Shown: piece by piece, positions 18,030 through 27,267 of the stretch
Numbering within the stretch: position 1 is the first letter of the stretch
How the letters are laid out: the number at the start of each line of letters is the position of its first letter
Assembly (NCBI GenBank): GCA_964586425.1
Contig: CAZPHI010000004.1
Span: 14,553-78,552 of the forward strand
DNA: 64,000 bases
Direction: 5' to 3'
Source of the DNA: CAZPHI01 sp964586425
GTDB lineage: Bacteria > Bacillota > Clostridia > Lachnospirales > Lachnospiraceae
The notes under the pieces: model-generated
Databases searched by the model: none
What the model was told of the DNA's origin: nothing
The model's input: the letters and a program-made list of their open reading frames with translations, nothing else
Translations under genes and position numbers: made by a program

Positions 18030-18084
18030 GCAATTCAGTTAGGCAAAATTATTAGGTTATTAGCAAACAGGTTGAATTAGAAGG

Positions 18085-18113
18085 TTGACAATCAACTTTT
18101 CTTATGCTAGGCT
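18085..18113 (+). promoter_or_regulatory. Candidate promoter of the metG T-box transcript
   Basis: TTGACA (18085-18090), a 17-bp spacer and TAGGCT (18108-18113). The -35 is perfect and the -10 is moderate. It would start transcription about 30 bp before the T-box. A TATAAT at 18139-18144 is an alternative -10 but lacks a good -35. Confidence 0.4.
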
Positions 18114-18149
18114 TAAATAACTTGTAACAGACTAATTATATAATATAAC

Positions 18150-18391
18150 ACGATGAAGGAAAGAGTAGCTGTGGGAAGGTATCAAAGAGAATCCGGTAAG
18201 GTGAGAGCGGATATACGAATAACTCAGTGAACATGGCTCTGGAGTGGCGCACCGAACAGGAAGCTGCAAGGCTGCGACAGGTTCCGCCTGATATAGCGGT
18301 AAGAGGCTTTTAGATATAATATCTGGAAGTGAAGAGAAGTGGTACAGCGATAATACGCCTTCTCGGGTAATATGCCCGAGAGGGCTTTTTT
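18150..18391 (+). promoter_or_regulatory. T-box leader (Met-specific) of metG
   Basis: T-box riboswitches bind uncharged tRNA and prevent termination. Landmarks seen are the stem I elements GGTGAGAGC (about 18199-18208), GTGAAC then ATG (18233-18235) as the likely specifier codon for methionine, CTGGAG and CACCGAA, and the T-box bulge segment GTGGTACAGCG (about 18339-18349). A terminator follows: GCCTTCTCGGG (18357-18367) pairs with CCCGAGAGGGC (18375-18385), then six T. The specifier matches the downstream gene. Expected behaviour is read-through of metG when tRNA-Met is uncharged. Confidence 0.88.
18357..18391 (+). terminator. Terminator of the metG T-box
   Basis: An 11-bp stem (one G-U pair) with a 7-base loop TAATATG is followed by TTTTTT at 18386-18391. 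Its 5' arm overlaps the sequence that would pair in the antiterminator, as in other T-boxes. Confidence 0.85.
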
Positions 18392-18433
18392 AATCTTCAA
18401 AATGAAAATTTGTAGAAAAAGGAGATATTAACG

Positions 18434-20428
18434 ATGGAAAAGAAACCTTATTACATTACAACAGCTATTGCTTATACATCAGGCAAACCTCATATTGGTA
18501 ATACTTACGAGATCGTACTTGCAGATAGTATTGCAAGATATAAAAGATTAGAGGGATATGATGTAAGATTTCAAACAGGAACAGATGAGCATGGTCAGAA
18601 AATCGAATTAAAAGCCGAGGAGGCAGGAATTACACCAAAGGAATTTGTAGATAATGTATCCGGAGAGATTAAGAGAATATGGGACCTTATGAACACTTCT
18701 TATGATAAATTCATTAGAACAACAGATACAGATCATGAAAAACAGGTTCAGAAGATATTCAAGAAATTATATGATAAAGGTGATATCTACAAAGGATTCT
18801 ATGAAGGAATGTATTGTACACCTTGTGAGTCATTCTTTACTTCATCACAGCTTGTAGATGGAAAATGTCCTGACTGTGGCAGAGAAGTTCAGCCAGCTAA
18901 GGAAGAAGCATATTTCCTCAAATTAAGTAATTATACAGATAGACTTATTAAGCATATCGAGGAACATCCGGAATTCATTCAGCCTGAATCAAGAAAGAAT
19001 GAGATGATGAATAACTTCATTAAAGCAGGACTTCAGGACTTATGTGTATCAAGGACATCTTTCAAATGGGGCATCCCTGTTTCTTTTGATGACAAACATG
19101 TTATATATGTATGGATTGATGCACTTTCAAACTATATCACAGGTTTAGGTTATGATTTAGATGGAAATAACGCAGTAGAGTTCAATAAATACTGGCCAGC
19201 AGATCTTCACCTTATTGGAAAGGACATATTAAGATTCCATACAATATATTGGCCAATTATGCTTATGGCACTTGACCTTCCACTTCCAAAACAGATATTT
19301 GGACATCCATGGTTACTTCAGGGTGATGGTAAGATGAGTAAGTCAAAGGGTAATGTGTTATATGCTGATGACCTTGTTGATATGTTTGGTGTAGATGCTG
19401 TTAGATACTTTGTTCTTCATGAGATGCCATTCGATAATGATGGTGTTATAACATGGGAATTAATGGTAGAGAGACTTAATTCAGATCTTGCGAATACATT
19501 AGGAAACCTTGTTAATAGAACAGTTGCAATGAGCAACAAATACTTTGATGGCATGGTTAATCATACAGGTGTTAAGCAGTCTGCAGAAGTTAGTGCAGAT
19601 GGAAGCGATGAAGATTATGATGCAGACTTAATTAAAGTAGTTACAGAGACAAAAGCCAAGGTCGCTGCAAAGATGAAGGATTTGAGAGTTGCCGATGCTA
19701 TGACAGAAATCTTCACACTATTTAAGAGATGTAACAAATACATTGATGAAACAATGCCATGGGCACTTGCCAAGGAAGATAGTAAGAAGGATAGACTTGC
19801 AGAAGTATTATACAATCTGGTAGAAAGTATAACTATTGGTGCAAATCTTCTTGTTCCATATATGCCTGAAACAGCAGAAGGAATATTTGGACAGTTATAT
19901 CCAGATAATGCAAAAGCTGGAGTAAGAGAATACGAGGATCTCGACAAATTTGGACTTAGAGCTAATGGAATTAAAGTGATTGAAAAGCCAGAGATATTAT
20001 TCGCTAGATTAGATCTTGAAGAGGTACTTAAGAAAGCCGAAGAAATTAAGGCGGCACAGGCAGGTCCTGCAGAAGTTACTTATCCGGTTGTTGAGAAAAA
20101 ACCAGAGATAACAATTGATGATTTTGATAAAGTTCAGATTCAGGTTGGCGAAGTATTAGAGTGTGAACCAGTTAAGAAAGCAAAGAAACTCCTCGTGTCA
20201 CAGATTCGTGTGGGTGATGAAGTTCGCCAGATAGTATCAGGTATTTCTGCTTATTACAAACCAGAAGAGATGGTTGGTAAAAAAGTAGCAGTTATAACTA
20301 ATCTTAAACCAGTAAAACTTTGTGGAATTGAATCACAGGGTATGATTCTTGCAGCAGGTGATGATGATGGTAATCTTTCAGTACTTACAGTAGATAAGGA
20401 TATAGTAGCAGGATCAGAAATCAGATAA
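18434..20428 (+). CDS. metG: Methionyl-tRNA synthetase
   Basis: 664 residues. Class I synthetase that charges tRNA-Met. HIGH motif KPHIGN (residues about 14-19), zinc-binding knuckle CTPCESFFTSSQLVDGKCPDCG, and KMSKS motif GDGKMSKSKGN. The C-terminal ~110 residues form the Trbp111/EMAP-type tRNA-binding domain (DFDKVQIQVGEVLECEPVKKAKKLLVSQI and ending with VAVITNLKPVKLCGIESQGMIL). Expression is governed by the upstream T-box. tatD follows after 96 bp containing a large hairpin. Confidence 0.97.
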   Translation: MEKKPYYITTAIAYTSGKPHIGNTYEIVLADSIARYKRLEGYDVRFQTGTDEHGQKIELKAEEAGITPKEFVDNVSGEIKRIWDLMNTSYDKFIRTTDTDHEKQVQKIFKKLYDKGDIYKGFYEGMYCTPCESFFTSSQLVDGKCPDCGREVQPAKEEAYFLKLSNYTDRLIKHIEEHPEFIQPESRKNEMMNNFIKAGLQDLCVSRTSFKWGIPVSFDDKHVIYVWIDALSNYITGLGYDLDGNNAVEFNKYWPADLHLIGKDILRFHTIYWPIMLMALDLPLPKQIFGHPWLLQGDGKMSKSKGNVLYADDLVDMFGVDAVRYFVLHEMPFDNDGVITWELMVERLNSDLANTLGNLVNRTVAMSNKYFDGMVNHTGVKQSAEVSADGSDEDYDADLIKVVTETKAKVAAKMKDLRVADAMTEIFTLFKRCNKYIDETMPWALAKEDSKKDRLAEVLYNLVESITIGANLLVPYMPETAEGIFGQLYPDNAKAGVREYEDLDKFGLRANGIKVIEKPEILFARLDLEEVLKKAEEIKAAQAGPAEVTYPVVEKKPEITIDDFDKVQIQVGEVLECEPVKKAKKLLVSQIRVGDEVRQIVSGISAYYKPEEMVGKKVAVITNLKPVKLCGIESQGMILAAGDDDGNLSVLTVDKDIVAGSEIR

Positions 20429-20446
20429 TATAATAAAGCTTACAAA

Positions 20447-20495
20447 TCAGCCAATTCAGTATCGATGTGTATTCACACAAAACTGCATTGGCTGA
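20447..20495 (+). other. Hairpin between metG and tatD
   Basis: TCAGCCAATTCAGT (20447-20460) pairs with ACTGCATTGGCTGA (20482-20495) with one mismatch. An inner GTGT/ACAC stem lies in the loop. There is no T-run after it, so it is not a standard terminator. It could be an RNA-processing site or a partial attenuator that uncouples tatD from metG. Confidence 0.45.
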
Positions 20496-20524
20496 ATTAG
20501 CAATTAATAGTAGGAGAAAAAATT

Positions 20525-21304
20525 ATGATATTTGAAACGCATGCACATTATGATGATGAAGCATTTGACCAGGATAGAGACGAGCTTATTGCATCAATGC
20601 CGGATAATGGTATTGAATGCATTGTAAATGTTGGAGCGAACATGGACACTTCAAGAAAAAGTATTGAGCTTGCTGCAAAATATAGTTATGTATATGCGGC
20701 GGTTGGTGTTCATCCATCAGAGACAGGAAGGCTAACAGAAACAGATATGCAATGGCTTCTTAACGAAGCGAAAACTAATCCCAAGGTGTTAGCGATTGGA
20801 GAAATTGGACTTGATTATTATTGGACAGAGGATAATCCAGAAGATAAGGATGGTCAGAAAAAGTGGTTTAGACGCCAGATTGAGTTAGCAAGGGAAGCAA
20901 AAAAACCAATAATGATTCATTCAAGAGATGCTGCACAGGATACTTATGATATTATGAAAGAGATGAAGACGGATGAGATAGGTGGAATAGTACATTGTTT
21001 TTCATACTCAAAAGAGATGGCAAAACAATTCTTAGACCTTGGCTTCTATCTTGGTATAGGTGGCGTAGTAACATTTAAGAATGCCAGAGTTGTTAAAGAA
21101 ACTGTTGAAATGGCTCCAATTGAGAGAATAGTACTTGAAACAGATAGTCCATATCTTTCACCAGAACCAAATAGAGGAAAAAGAAATAGTTCACTTAATA
21201 TTCCATATGTTGCAAAGAAGATTGCTGAGTTAAAGAATATGGAATATCAGGATGTAATTGATATTACTACTCAGAACGCTAAAAGATTACTTTCACTTTC
21301 ATAA
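20525..21304 (+). CDS. tatD: TatD family metal-dependent hydrolase
   Basis: 259 residues. Amidohydrolase-fold nuclease-like protein with metal ligands in the N-terminal ETHAHYDD, the Glu in AIGEIGLDYY, His in IMIHSRDA, His in GIVHCFSYS and Asp in LETDSPYLSPEP. TatD proteins have 3'-5' exonuclease or D-aminoacyl-tRNA deacylase activity reported in different species. The metG-tatD order is a common arrangement in Firmicutes, which fits a role near RNA or DNA quality control. Confidence 0.95.
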   Translation: MIFETHAHYDDEAFDQDRDELIASMPDNGIECIVNVGANMDTSRKSIELAAKYSYVYAAVGVHPSETGRLTETDMQWLLNEAKTNPKVLAIGEIGLDYYWTEDNPEDKDGQKKWFRRQIELAREAKKPIMIHSRDAAQDTYDIMKEMKTDEIGGIVHCFSYSKEMAKQFLDLGFYLGIGGVVTFKNARVVKETVEMAPIERIVLETDSPYLSPEPNRGKRNSSLNIPYVAKKIAELKNMEYQDVIDITTQNAKRLLSLS

Positions 21305-21426
21305 ATTAATATATTTACATTTCGTTAACACAATCGAAAGATAAGTTCTGCTATAATATACACATAGCTAATAAAAAACGATAATAATCTACAAATTATC
21401 AGTTACTAAGATAACTGGAGGATAAT

Positions 21427-22107
21427 ATGAGTAATAGCAATATTAATATAAATAACAAAATTTTGATTGTTGAAGATGAAAAACCTATCTCGGATTTGAT
21501 TGTAATGAATCTGAAAGTAGCAGGATATGACACAATTACGGCATATGATGGTGAAGAAGCAAAGAATATACTTCTAGATGAGCCTATGATAGATTTGGCA
21601 TTATTTGATGTGATGCTTCCCAAAATAGATGGCTTTGAATTATTGGAATATGCTGTAAAGAGGGAGATACCAGTAATATTCCTTACTGCGAAGAATGATA
21701 TTAATTCGAAGATAACAGGGCTTAAGGGTGGTGCTGAGGATTACATTGTAAAACCATTTGAACCATTAGAGCTTCTAGTTAGAATTGAAAAGATACTTGA
21801 TAGACAGGGAAAGCTTAGTACACAGCTTAACTTCAAAGATATAACGGTTAACACAAAGGACAGGATTGTATGTAAGAAAGGACAGCAGGTTAATCTAAAA
21901 CCACTTGAATTTGATATTCTTGTAATGCTTATAAGGAATAAAAATAGAACAGTAACCAGAGAGAAGCTTCTGTCGGAATTATGGGGAACGGATTATATTG
22001 GAGAAACCAGAACCCTGGATGTGCATATGGCACAGGTTAGAAAAAAATTAGGACTTCATGATAATATAGTTACAGTCCATAAAACAGGTTACCGATTGGA
22101 AGAGTAA
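21427..22107 (+). CDS. OmpR-family response regulator
   Basis: 226 residues. Receiver domain with acidic pocket EDE (16-18), phosphoacceptor Asp61 in LFDVMLPK, Thr in FLTAKN and Lys in VKPFEP. A C-terminal winged-helix trans_reg_C domain follows (KPLEFDILVMLIRNKNRTVTREKLLSELWG and RTLDVHMAQVRKKLG). First gene of an operon with a sensor kinase and a lipoprotein. The start has a GGAGG ribosome binding site. Confidence 0.95.
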   Translation: MSNSNININNKILIVEDEKPISDLIVMNLKVAGYDTITAYDGEEAKNILLDEPMIDLALFDVMLPKIDGFELLEYAVKREIPVIFLTAKNDINSKITGLKGGAEDYIVKPFEPLELLVRIEKILDRQGKLSTQLNFKDITVNTKDRIVCKKGQQVNLKPLEFDILVMLIRNKNRTVTREKLLSELWGTDYIGETRTLDVHMAQVRKKLGLHDNIVTVHKTGYRLEE

Positions 22108-22142
22108 CTAATTATTTCTACATATGATCAGGGAGGAATACA

Positions 22143-23627
22143 ATGCATTTTTCAATAACGCTAAGAACGAAGATTACTATATTCTTTATCCTGACTCTTG
22201 TAGTAGTAGTATATGCCTTTAATATGCTTGTTATGGAGCAGGCATGGCAGCAGACGATAGATATTAGGAAAAGTGATACTACTGATGCTCTTGCAGATGA
22301 ACGTACAAAATTCATATCATTGATGAATGAAAGTGGATATTATTACAGCAGTAAAGATGAGACAATATATTATTATTCCAATGAAAAGACGGCAATAGAT
22401 GACAGTAACAGATATGTTATGGAATTGCTTGCAAAGTATTATTTTCAGCAGAATTCAAAAGCAGGAATGATACTTATGAGAGGCGATGAAACAATATATA
22501 ATAATACATTCGTTAATCCTTATGAAACATTCCAAAAAGTGAATACTTCTGAAGAAAAAAGTATAGAGATTAAGAATGCCGGAGAATATTATATACTTGC
22601 AAAGCAGGATACAGGCTTTGAAAACTATACAATATACTACGCAAACGAAAGTACAAGCCTATATGATAATATGAATAATCAGGAACGCAGGGCATATCTT
22701 ATACTTATTTTTAGTATAGGACTTGGAGTTATAGGAATTATATTCTTTATGAGGCAGTCCTTTGCGCCATTGGATGAGTTAAAGAAGAACGCTAAAAAGA
22801 TTGAAAATGGTGATTTTGACTGCAGATGTGAGATTAAAAGATATGATGAGGTCGGAATTGTTGCCAATTCATTTAACGAGATGACCGATGCGATTCATCT
22901 ATATATAGACAAGCTCAATTCCGCTCTGGAACAGCAGAAGCTATTTATCGCAGGTGCAACTCATGAGTTCAAAACACCACTTACATCACTGATTGGATAT
23001 TCGGATACATTAATTAATACAAAGCTTGATGAAGAATCAAGAGATATTGCACTTAACTATATTAACAAAGAATGTAAGAGACTTGAAAAACTGATTCAGA
23101 AGCTAATGACTGTGCTTACAATTAGTGGTAATGAACAGATAGATAAGGAACCAGTATACATAGAAGATTTGTTTAAAAACCTGCAGGAGATATTAAAAGA
23201 AAACAGCAGAATCCGTCAGGTTAACACAGCATTTGTCAATAATAATGCAGGATATATAGAAGGCGACAAGGATTTGCTTATAAGTGTTATGGTTAATCTG
23301 ATTGACAATGCAATGAAGGCATCATTGCCTGGAAATGTTGTTAACATTGAGGCGGGAAGATGTACAGATAAGAATGAGGCTGTGTATATAAAAGTAATTG
23401 ATCATGGCGTAGGTATTCCTAAAGAAAGCATAGAACATATAACTAATCCATTCTATATGGTTGATAAATCAAGGAGTAAGAAGCTTGGTGGAACAGGACT
23501 TGGATTGACACTTGTATCTGAAATTGTAAAGGTTCATGGAGCGGTTATGAATATAGAAAGTGAATCTGGAAAAGGTACATGTATTACGATTATATTCGCT
23601 GGGGAGGAATCACATGATAAGATATAG
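22143..23627 (+). CDS. Sensor histidine kinase
   Basis: 494 residues. One N-terminal membrane helix (about 10-30), an extracellular sensor region of about 150 residues, a second helix (about 181-200), then a HAMP segment. The HisKA motif THEFKTPLTSL has His274 as phosphoacceptor. The ATPase has an N-box (MVNLIDNAMKAS), DHGVGIP and GGTGLGLTLV. It should phosphorylate the response regulator 35 bp upstream. The stimulus is unknown. The 3' end overlaps the lipoprotein gene by 14 bp. Confidence 0.95.
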   Translation: MHFSITLRTKITIFFILTLVVVVYAFNMLVMEQAWQQTIDIRKSDTTDALADERTKFISLMNESGYYYSSKDETIYYYSNEKTAIDDSNRYVMELLAKYYFQQNSKAGMILMRGDETIYNNTFVNPYETFQKVNTSEEKSIEIKNAGEYYILAKQDTGFENYTIYYANESTSLYDNMNNQERRAYLILIFSIGLGVIGIIFFMRQSFAPLDELKKNAKKIENGDFDCRCEIKRYDEVGIVANSFNEMTDAIHLYIDKLNSALEQQKLFIAGATHEFKTPLTSLIGYSDTLINTKLDEESRDIALNYINKECKRLEKLIQKLMTVLTISGNEQIDKEPVYIEDLFKNLQEILKENSRIRQVNTAFVNNNAGYIEGDKDLLISVMVNLIDNAMKASLPGNVVNIEAGRCTDKNEAVYIKVIDHGVGIPKESIEHITNPFYMVDKSRSKKLGGTGLGLTLVSEIVKVHGAVMNIESESGKGTCITIIFAGEESHDKI

Positions 23628-24960
23628 AAAAATCAGAATGATAACTATGCTTTGTCTCCTTATAATGGTTATGGCCGTATTAGGTGGATGTGGTAACAAT
23701 GTATATGATGCAGTAAGCTACAATAATGAGAATGGCGCTGAGAATGTAGGCGCTAAGTTAAAACAGGCAGGTGGCGGTGTACATATAACGTCTGTTGATA
23801 AGGTAATTGATATGGAGATACCAGAATTTTACAGGACCTCAATTGCCAATAATGACAACACGGTTAATTTATTCTCATCTACCTACATCTTCAAACCGAA
23901 TACAAATAAAGTAAGTTCATATAGCATGGCGGCGAGAAATATATCAACAGAAGAGATAGAAAACTGGAAGAGCATGTATATGGCGGATGTCGATATTGAA
24001 TTGACTGATGCAACAGATGCGGATGACAGCCTAAGGGATATAGCATACTATAATGAAGTTAATGATGAATATGGTTTGGTTGGAGTTACAAGGTGTTTAG
24101 AGATTAATAATCCTGAAGATGGATGCAATTCGTATATTAGATATACAGCATTTCCAGGGAATATCAGGTTAAGTCAGGAAGATTATGATATAGTTCCGGA
24201 TGGTGTGATGAACATTAAGTACGAGAGTGGCGATACTTCAGATTATGTGTTATCAAATCTAGCAACAGAAAAGATTGAGTTGACACAGTATGCTGCAAAG
24301 CTGCAGGCAATGGATGTGGCTAAGCAGTTGGTAGGAGATGATTTTTCGCTTAGTAATCAAACGAGTGCATCTATCTATCTTCCGTCATCGCAGATTGTTG
24401 ATGATGCGGGCAATGCTGTGTATCAGGATTACAGGTGGGTACGTGGTTATGACTTCTATTTTGGAAGATACATGAATGGTTTGGGATATAACTATGCACG
24501 TGGCAACGATTATTCTGAAAACGAAGATGGATATAGTGATAACTGGCATGAGGAATATTTTCATATATTTATTTCAGAAGATAATATAAGTATTGTAGAG
24601 TATATGAATGCGGGCGAGATAACAGAATTAATTACTAATCAGACTAAGATGCTGAAGTTTGGGCAGATTAAGAATGTATATGAGCAGATGGTAATTACAA
24701 CGCATGCTAATCTTATACGTAGACAGAGCATTAATAGTGAGGCACCTGTGAAGGGACAGCTTTGTCAAATTAATGTGGAACAGGTAAAGCTCGGATATAT
24801 GATGGTTGTTGATACTAATGATACAAAGAAGGCATATCTTTTGCCAGTGTGGGATTTTTATAAAAGGTATGATGTGACAGATGAAGACAGGTATATTCTG
24901 TCGTCGCTTACAATTAACGCGGTGGATGGCAGTATAATTGATAGAAATAGAGGCTTCTAG
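23614..24960 (+). CDS. Lipoprotein linked to a two-component system, unknown
   Basis: 448 residues from the ATG at 23614, which has GGGGAGG upstream inside the kinase gene; the frame extends further 5' but without a site. The N-terminus has RYRKIR, a hydrophobic stretch and a lipobox ending LGGC, so it is lipidated and faces outward. The rest is a soluble Asn/Asp/Tyr-rich domain with no motif I know. Position and coupling suggest it modulates the kinase as YycH/YycI-type proteins do elsewhere, but sequence similarity to those is not evident. Confidence 0.85.
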   Translation: MIRYRKIRMITMLCLLIMVMAVLGGCGNNVYDAVSYNNENGAENVGAKLKQAGGGVHITSVDKVIDMEIPEFYRTSIANNDNTVNLFSSTYIFKPNTNKVSSYSMAARNISTEEIENWKSMYMADVDIELTDATDADDSLRDIAYYNEVNDEYGLVGVTRCLEINNPEDGCNSYIRYTAFPGNIRLSQEDYDIVPDGVMNIKYESGDTSDYVLSNLATEKIELTQYAAKLQAMDVAKQLVGDDFSLSNQTSASIYLPSSQIVDDAGNAVYQDYRWVRGYDFYFGRYMNGLGYNYARGNDYSENEDGYSDNWHEEYFHIFISEDNISIVEYMNAGEITELITNQTKMLKFGQIKNVYEQMVITTHANLIRRQSINSEAPVKGQLCQINVEQVKLGYMMVVDTNDTKKAYLLPVWDFYKRYDVTDEDRYILSSLTINAVDGSIIDRNRGF

Positions 24961-25021
24961 ATTTTTGCATAATAAAGGTGTATAATACAGGAATGTATTT
25001 TTAGTAGATTGGTGAGTAATT

Positions 25022-25837
25022 ATGCAGAATGATTTTTTTGATATTGAGAGTAGATTAAAAGATGGGTGTACATCAATTGAAAAGTATCAATTTTCCGGAG
25101 ACGAAAGCATTAGATATATTAGTATCCCGGAAAGGATTACCGAAATTGGTGCACACGCATTTTTTGACTGCGCTAATTTGTATAGAATTGATATGTATGA
25201 TCGAATAACAGATATTAATGATGGAGCTTTTAAAAACTGTGATAAATTAAGTGAGATTAATATTACCAGAGTTCCAGGCGGAAGTTTGGCTTGTTTGAAG
25301 GATATGTTATATGAGTGTAATCAGGAACTGAAGATAACAATACATTATGAAGATGGAGATGCACTGCTTTTATTTCCATATTATTTGCATGACTTTGATG
25401 AGAATACACCGGCTAGAATTGTTACGCAGGTAACAGTTGGATCGGGAATGCATTATCGTGAGTGTGTGAGCCGCAAGGAAATTAATTACTTTGAGTATGA
25501 TACAGCATTTAACATTGAAAAAAGTATTGATGTATGCGAATCAGCGTATAAGATTGCGCTGTATAGAATTAATTATCCATACAAGCTGAGTATGGGGCTC
25601 AAGGTTAAGTATATTGAATATCTTGAAGCAAATAGGCTGGAAATAGGCAGACAGATTATTGATAATGTGGATATGGACAAGTTGGAACTTTTGCTTAATT
25701 GCCCAATATGGAATAGAGAATCAATGGCAGAATTAATTGAGATGGCAAGAACTAAAGGACGTATGGAATGTGTCAATGTTCTTATGAGATGTCAAAAGGA
25801 AAAGTTTGGAGCAGTAAAGAAGGTATTTGATTTTTAG
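25022..25837 (+). CDS. BspA-type leucine-rich-repeat protein (cytosolic)
   Basis: 271 residues without signal peptide. Residues about 25-85 contain two or three LRR_5-type units (IRYISIPERITEIGAHAFFDCANLYRIDM, ITDINDGAFKNCDKLSEINI). The C-terminal half is helical and looks like ankyrin-type or TPR-type packing (SIDVCESAYKIALYRINYPYKL, MAELIEMARTKGRMECVNVLMRCQ). It is probably a protein-interaction scaffold. It precedes a VWA protein and a MoxR ATPase, so it may deliver substrates to them (inference). Confidence 0.8.
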   Translation: MQNDFFDIESRLKDGCTSIEKYQFSGDESIRYISIPERITEIGAHAFFDCANLYRIDMYDRITDINDGAFKNCDKLSEINITRVPGGSLACLKDMLYECNQELKITIHYEDGDALLLFPYYLHDFDENTPARIVTQVTVGSGMHYRECVSRKEINYFEYDTAFNIEKSIDVCESAYKIALYRINYPYKLSMGLKVKYIEYLEANRLEIGRQIIDNVDMDKLELLLNCPIWNRESMAELIEMARTKGRMECVNVLMRCQKEKFGAVKKVFDF

Positions 25838-25860
25838 TGTTAATGAAAGCGAGAAAGTGA

Positions 25861-27234
25861 ATGGAAGATAGAGGCGTTAATGCGAATGATAATACGCATG
25901 ATACTGCGCGGGCGAATGAGTCGTTGTGTATTGAAGTATTAAATTCAGTCAGAGATGAGCTGTATATTGCTATGCGTTATATGTATGTACCATTAAATAG
26001 TGTGAATTATGTAATGGACAGAAGAAGCACATATATGGGATGTGATGGCAGCTCTATATATTATAATCCTACGATAATGCTTCAACAGTACAAATTTAAT
26101 CCTAATAATGTATGTCGAGCATATCTGCATATGATTCTTCATTGTATGTTTCGACATCCGTTTGATGAAGTTGAAAGAAATGAGGAGTTATGGAGTATCG
26201 CATGTGATACTGCGGTGGAATATATAATAGATGAGCTTCCGCATCAGTGCATACGAAAGCTTATGAGCGATTACAGAGAGCTGACTTATGAAAGGCTGAA
26301 ATCATTAATGCCGGTAGTAAGTGCGCAAAATATATATAATTATCTGACAACACTGGATCAGTTGGCTGTATATAAGATGGGGGAAGAGTTTCTTGTTGAT
26401 GACCATCAGTTCTGGAAGAGTAAGAAGGAAGAAAAGGAACAGCAGAAACAAAATCAACAGAATGATAATCAGAATGATGACAGGGATTCGGAACAAAAAC
26501 AACAGCAGAAGAAACGTTGGAAATCGATAAGCTCAAAGGTGGAGACAGCGCTTGGAACATATGAGCGTAATATTGGTGATGAAAAAATGAGTATTATAGA
26601 GCTATTGGCATCGGCTAATGAGAATCGTCCAACGTATAGAGATTTTCTTAGGAAATTCGCAGTTATTAGAGAGATAATGGATGTAGATATGGATGCATTT
26701 GATTATGGTTTCTACAATTATGGAATGCAGATGTATGGAAATATGCCTCTTATTGAGGAACTTGAGTATAAGGATGAGGCAAGAATTGAAGATTTTGTAA
26801 TTGTGCTCGATACATCAGGTTCATGTTCGGGTGAATTAATTCAAAGATTTGTGGATGAAACATATCAGATTCTGTCCGAAACGGAAAGCTTTTTTGATAA
26901 AATTAATCTGCATATAATTCAATGTGATAATGAGGTACAGGAGGATATCTGTATACACTCAAGAGAAGAACTTGAACAGTATAAGGATAATTTTGAGGTA
27001 AAGGGTTATGGTGGTACTGATTTCAGACCGGCATTCGAGTATGTGAATGAGCTTATCAGAGAAAAGAAATTCAAACGCTTGAATGGTCTGCTTTATTTTA
27101 CGGATGGACACGGAGTATATCCTGGTACTCAGCCTGGATACAAAACAGCATTTATCTTTGTAAGAACAATGGGACAGGTTATGGATGTGCCAGCATGGGC
27201 GATGAAGCTTGAATTAGATGATACACCACTATAA
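25861..27234 (+). CDS. VWA-domain protein of a MoxR-VWA pair (DUF2201-like)
   Basis: 457 residues. The N-terminal domain resembles the metallopeptidase-like DUF2201_N, with His90-x3-His94-x4-His99 in YLHMILHCMFRHP. The Glu expected after the first His is Met91, so peptidase activity is doubtful. A low-complexity Gln/Asn/Lys linker (about 180-220) separates it from a C-terminal VWA-like domain with a MIDAS motif DTSGSCSGE and LYFTDGHG. Such proteins act with a MoxR AAA+ ATPase as a metal- or cofactor-inserting or remodelling machine. The MoxR gene is next, 33 bp downstream. Confidence 0.88.
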   Translation: MEDRGVNANDNTHDTARANESLCIEVLNSVRDELYIAMRYMYVPLNSVNYVMDRRSTYMGCDGSSIYYNPTIMLQQYKFNPNNVCRAYLHMILHCMFRHPFDEVERNEELWSIACDTAVEYIIDELPHQCIRKLMSDYRELTYERLKSLMPVVSAQNIYNYLTTLDQLAVYKMGEEFLVDDHQFWKSKKEEKEQQKQNQQNDNQNDDRDSEQKQQQKKRWKSISSKVETALGTYERNIGDEKMSIIELLASANENRPTYRDFLRKFAVIREIMDVDMDAFDYGFYNYGMQMYGNMPLIEELEYKDEARIEDFVIVLDTSGSCSGELIQRFVDETYQILSETESFFDKINLHIIQCDNEVQEDICIHSREELEQYKDNFEVKGYGGTDFRPAFEYVNELIREKKFKRLNGLLYFTDGHGVYPGTQPGYKTAFIFVRTMGQVMDVPAWAMKLELDDTPL

Positions 27235-27267
27235 TAGTAATATAATCTTAGAATATTGGAGAAAACT

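Noticed and set aside
25861..26100. An active zinc protease in the VWA protein
   Set aside because: The glutamate of HExxH is replaced by methionine.
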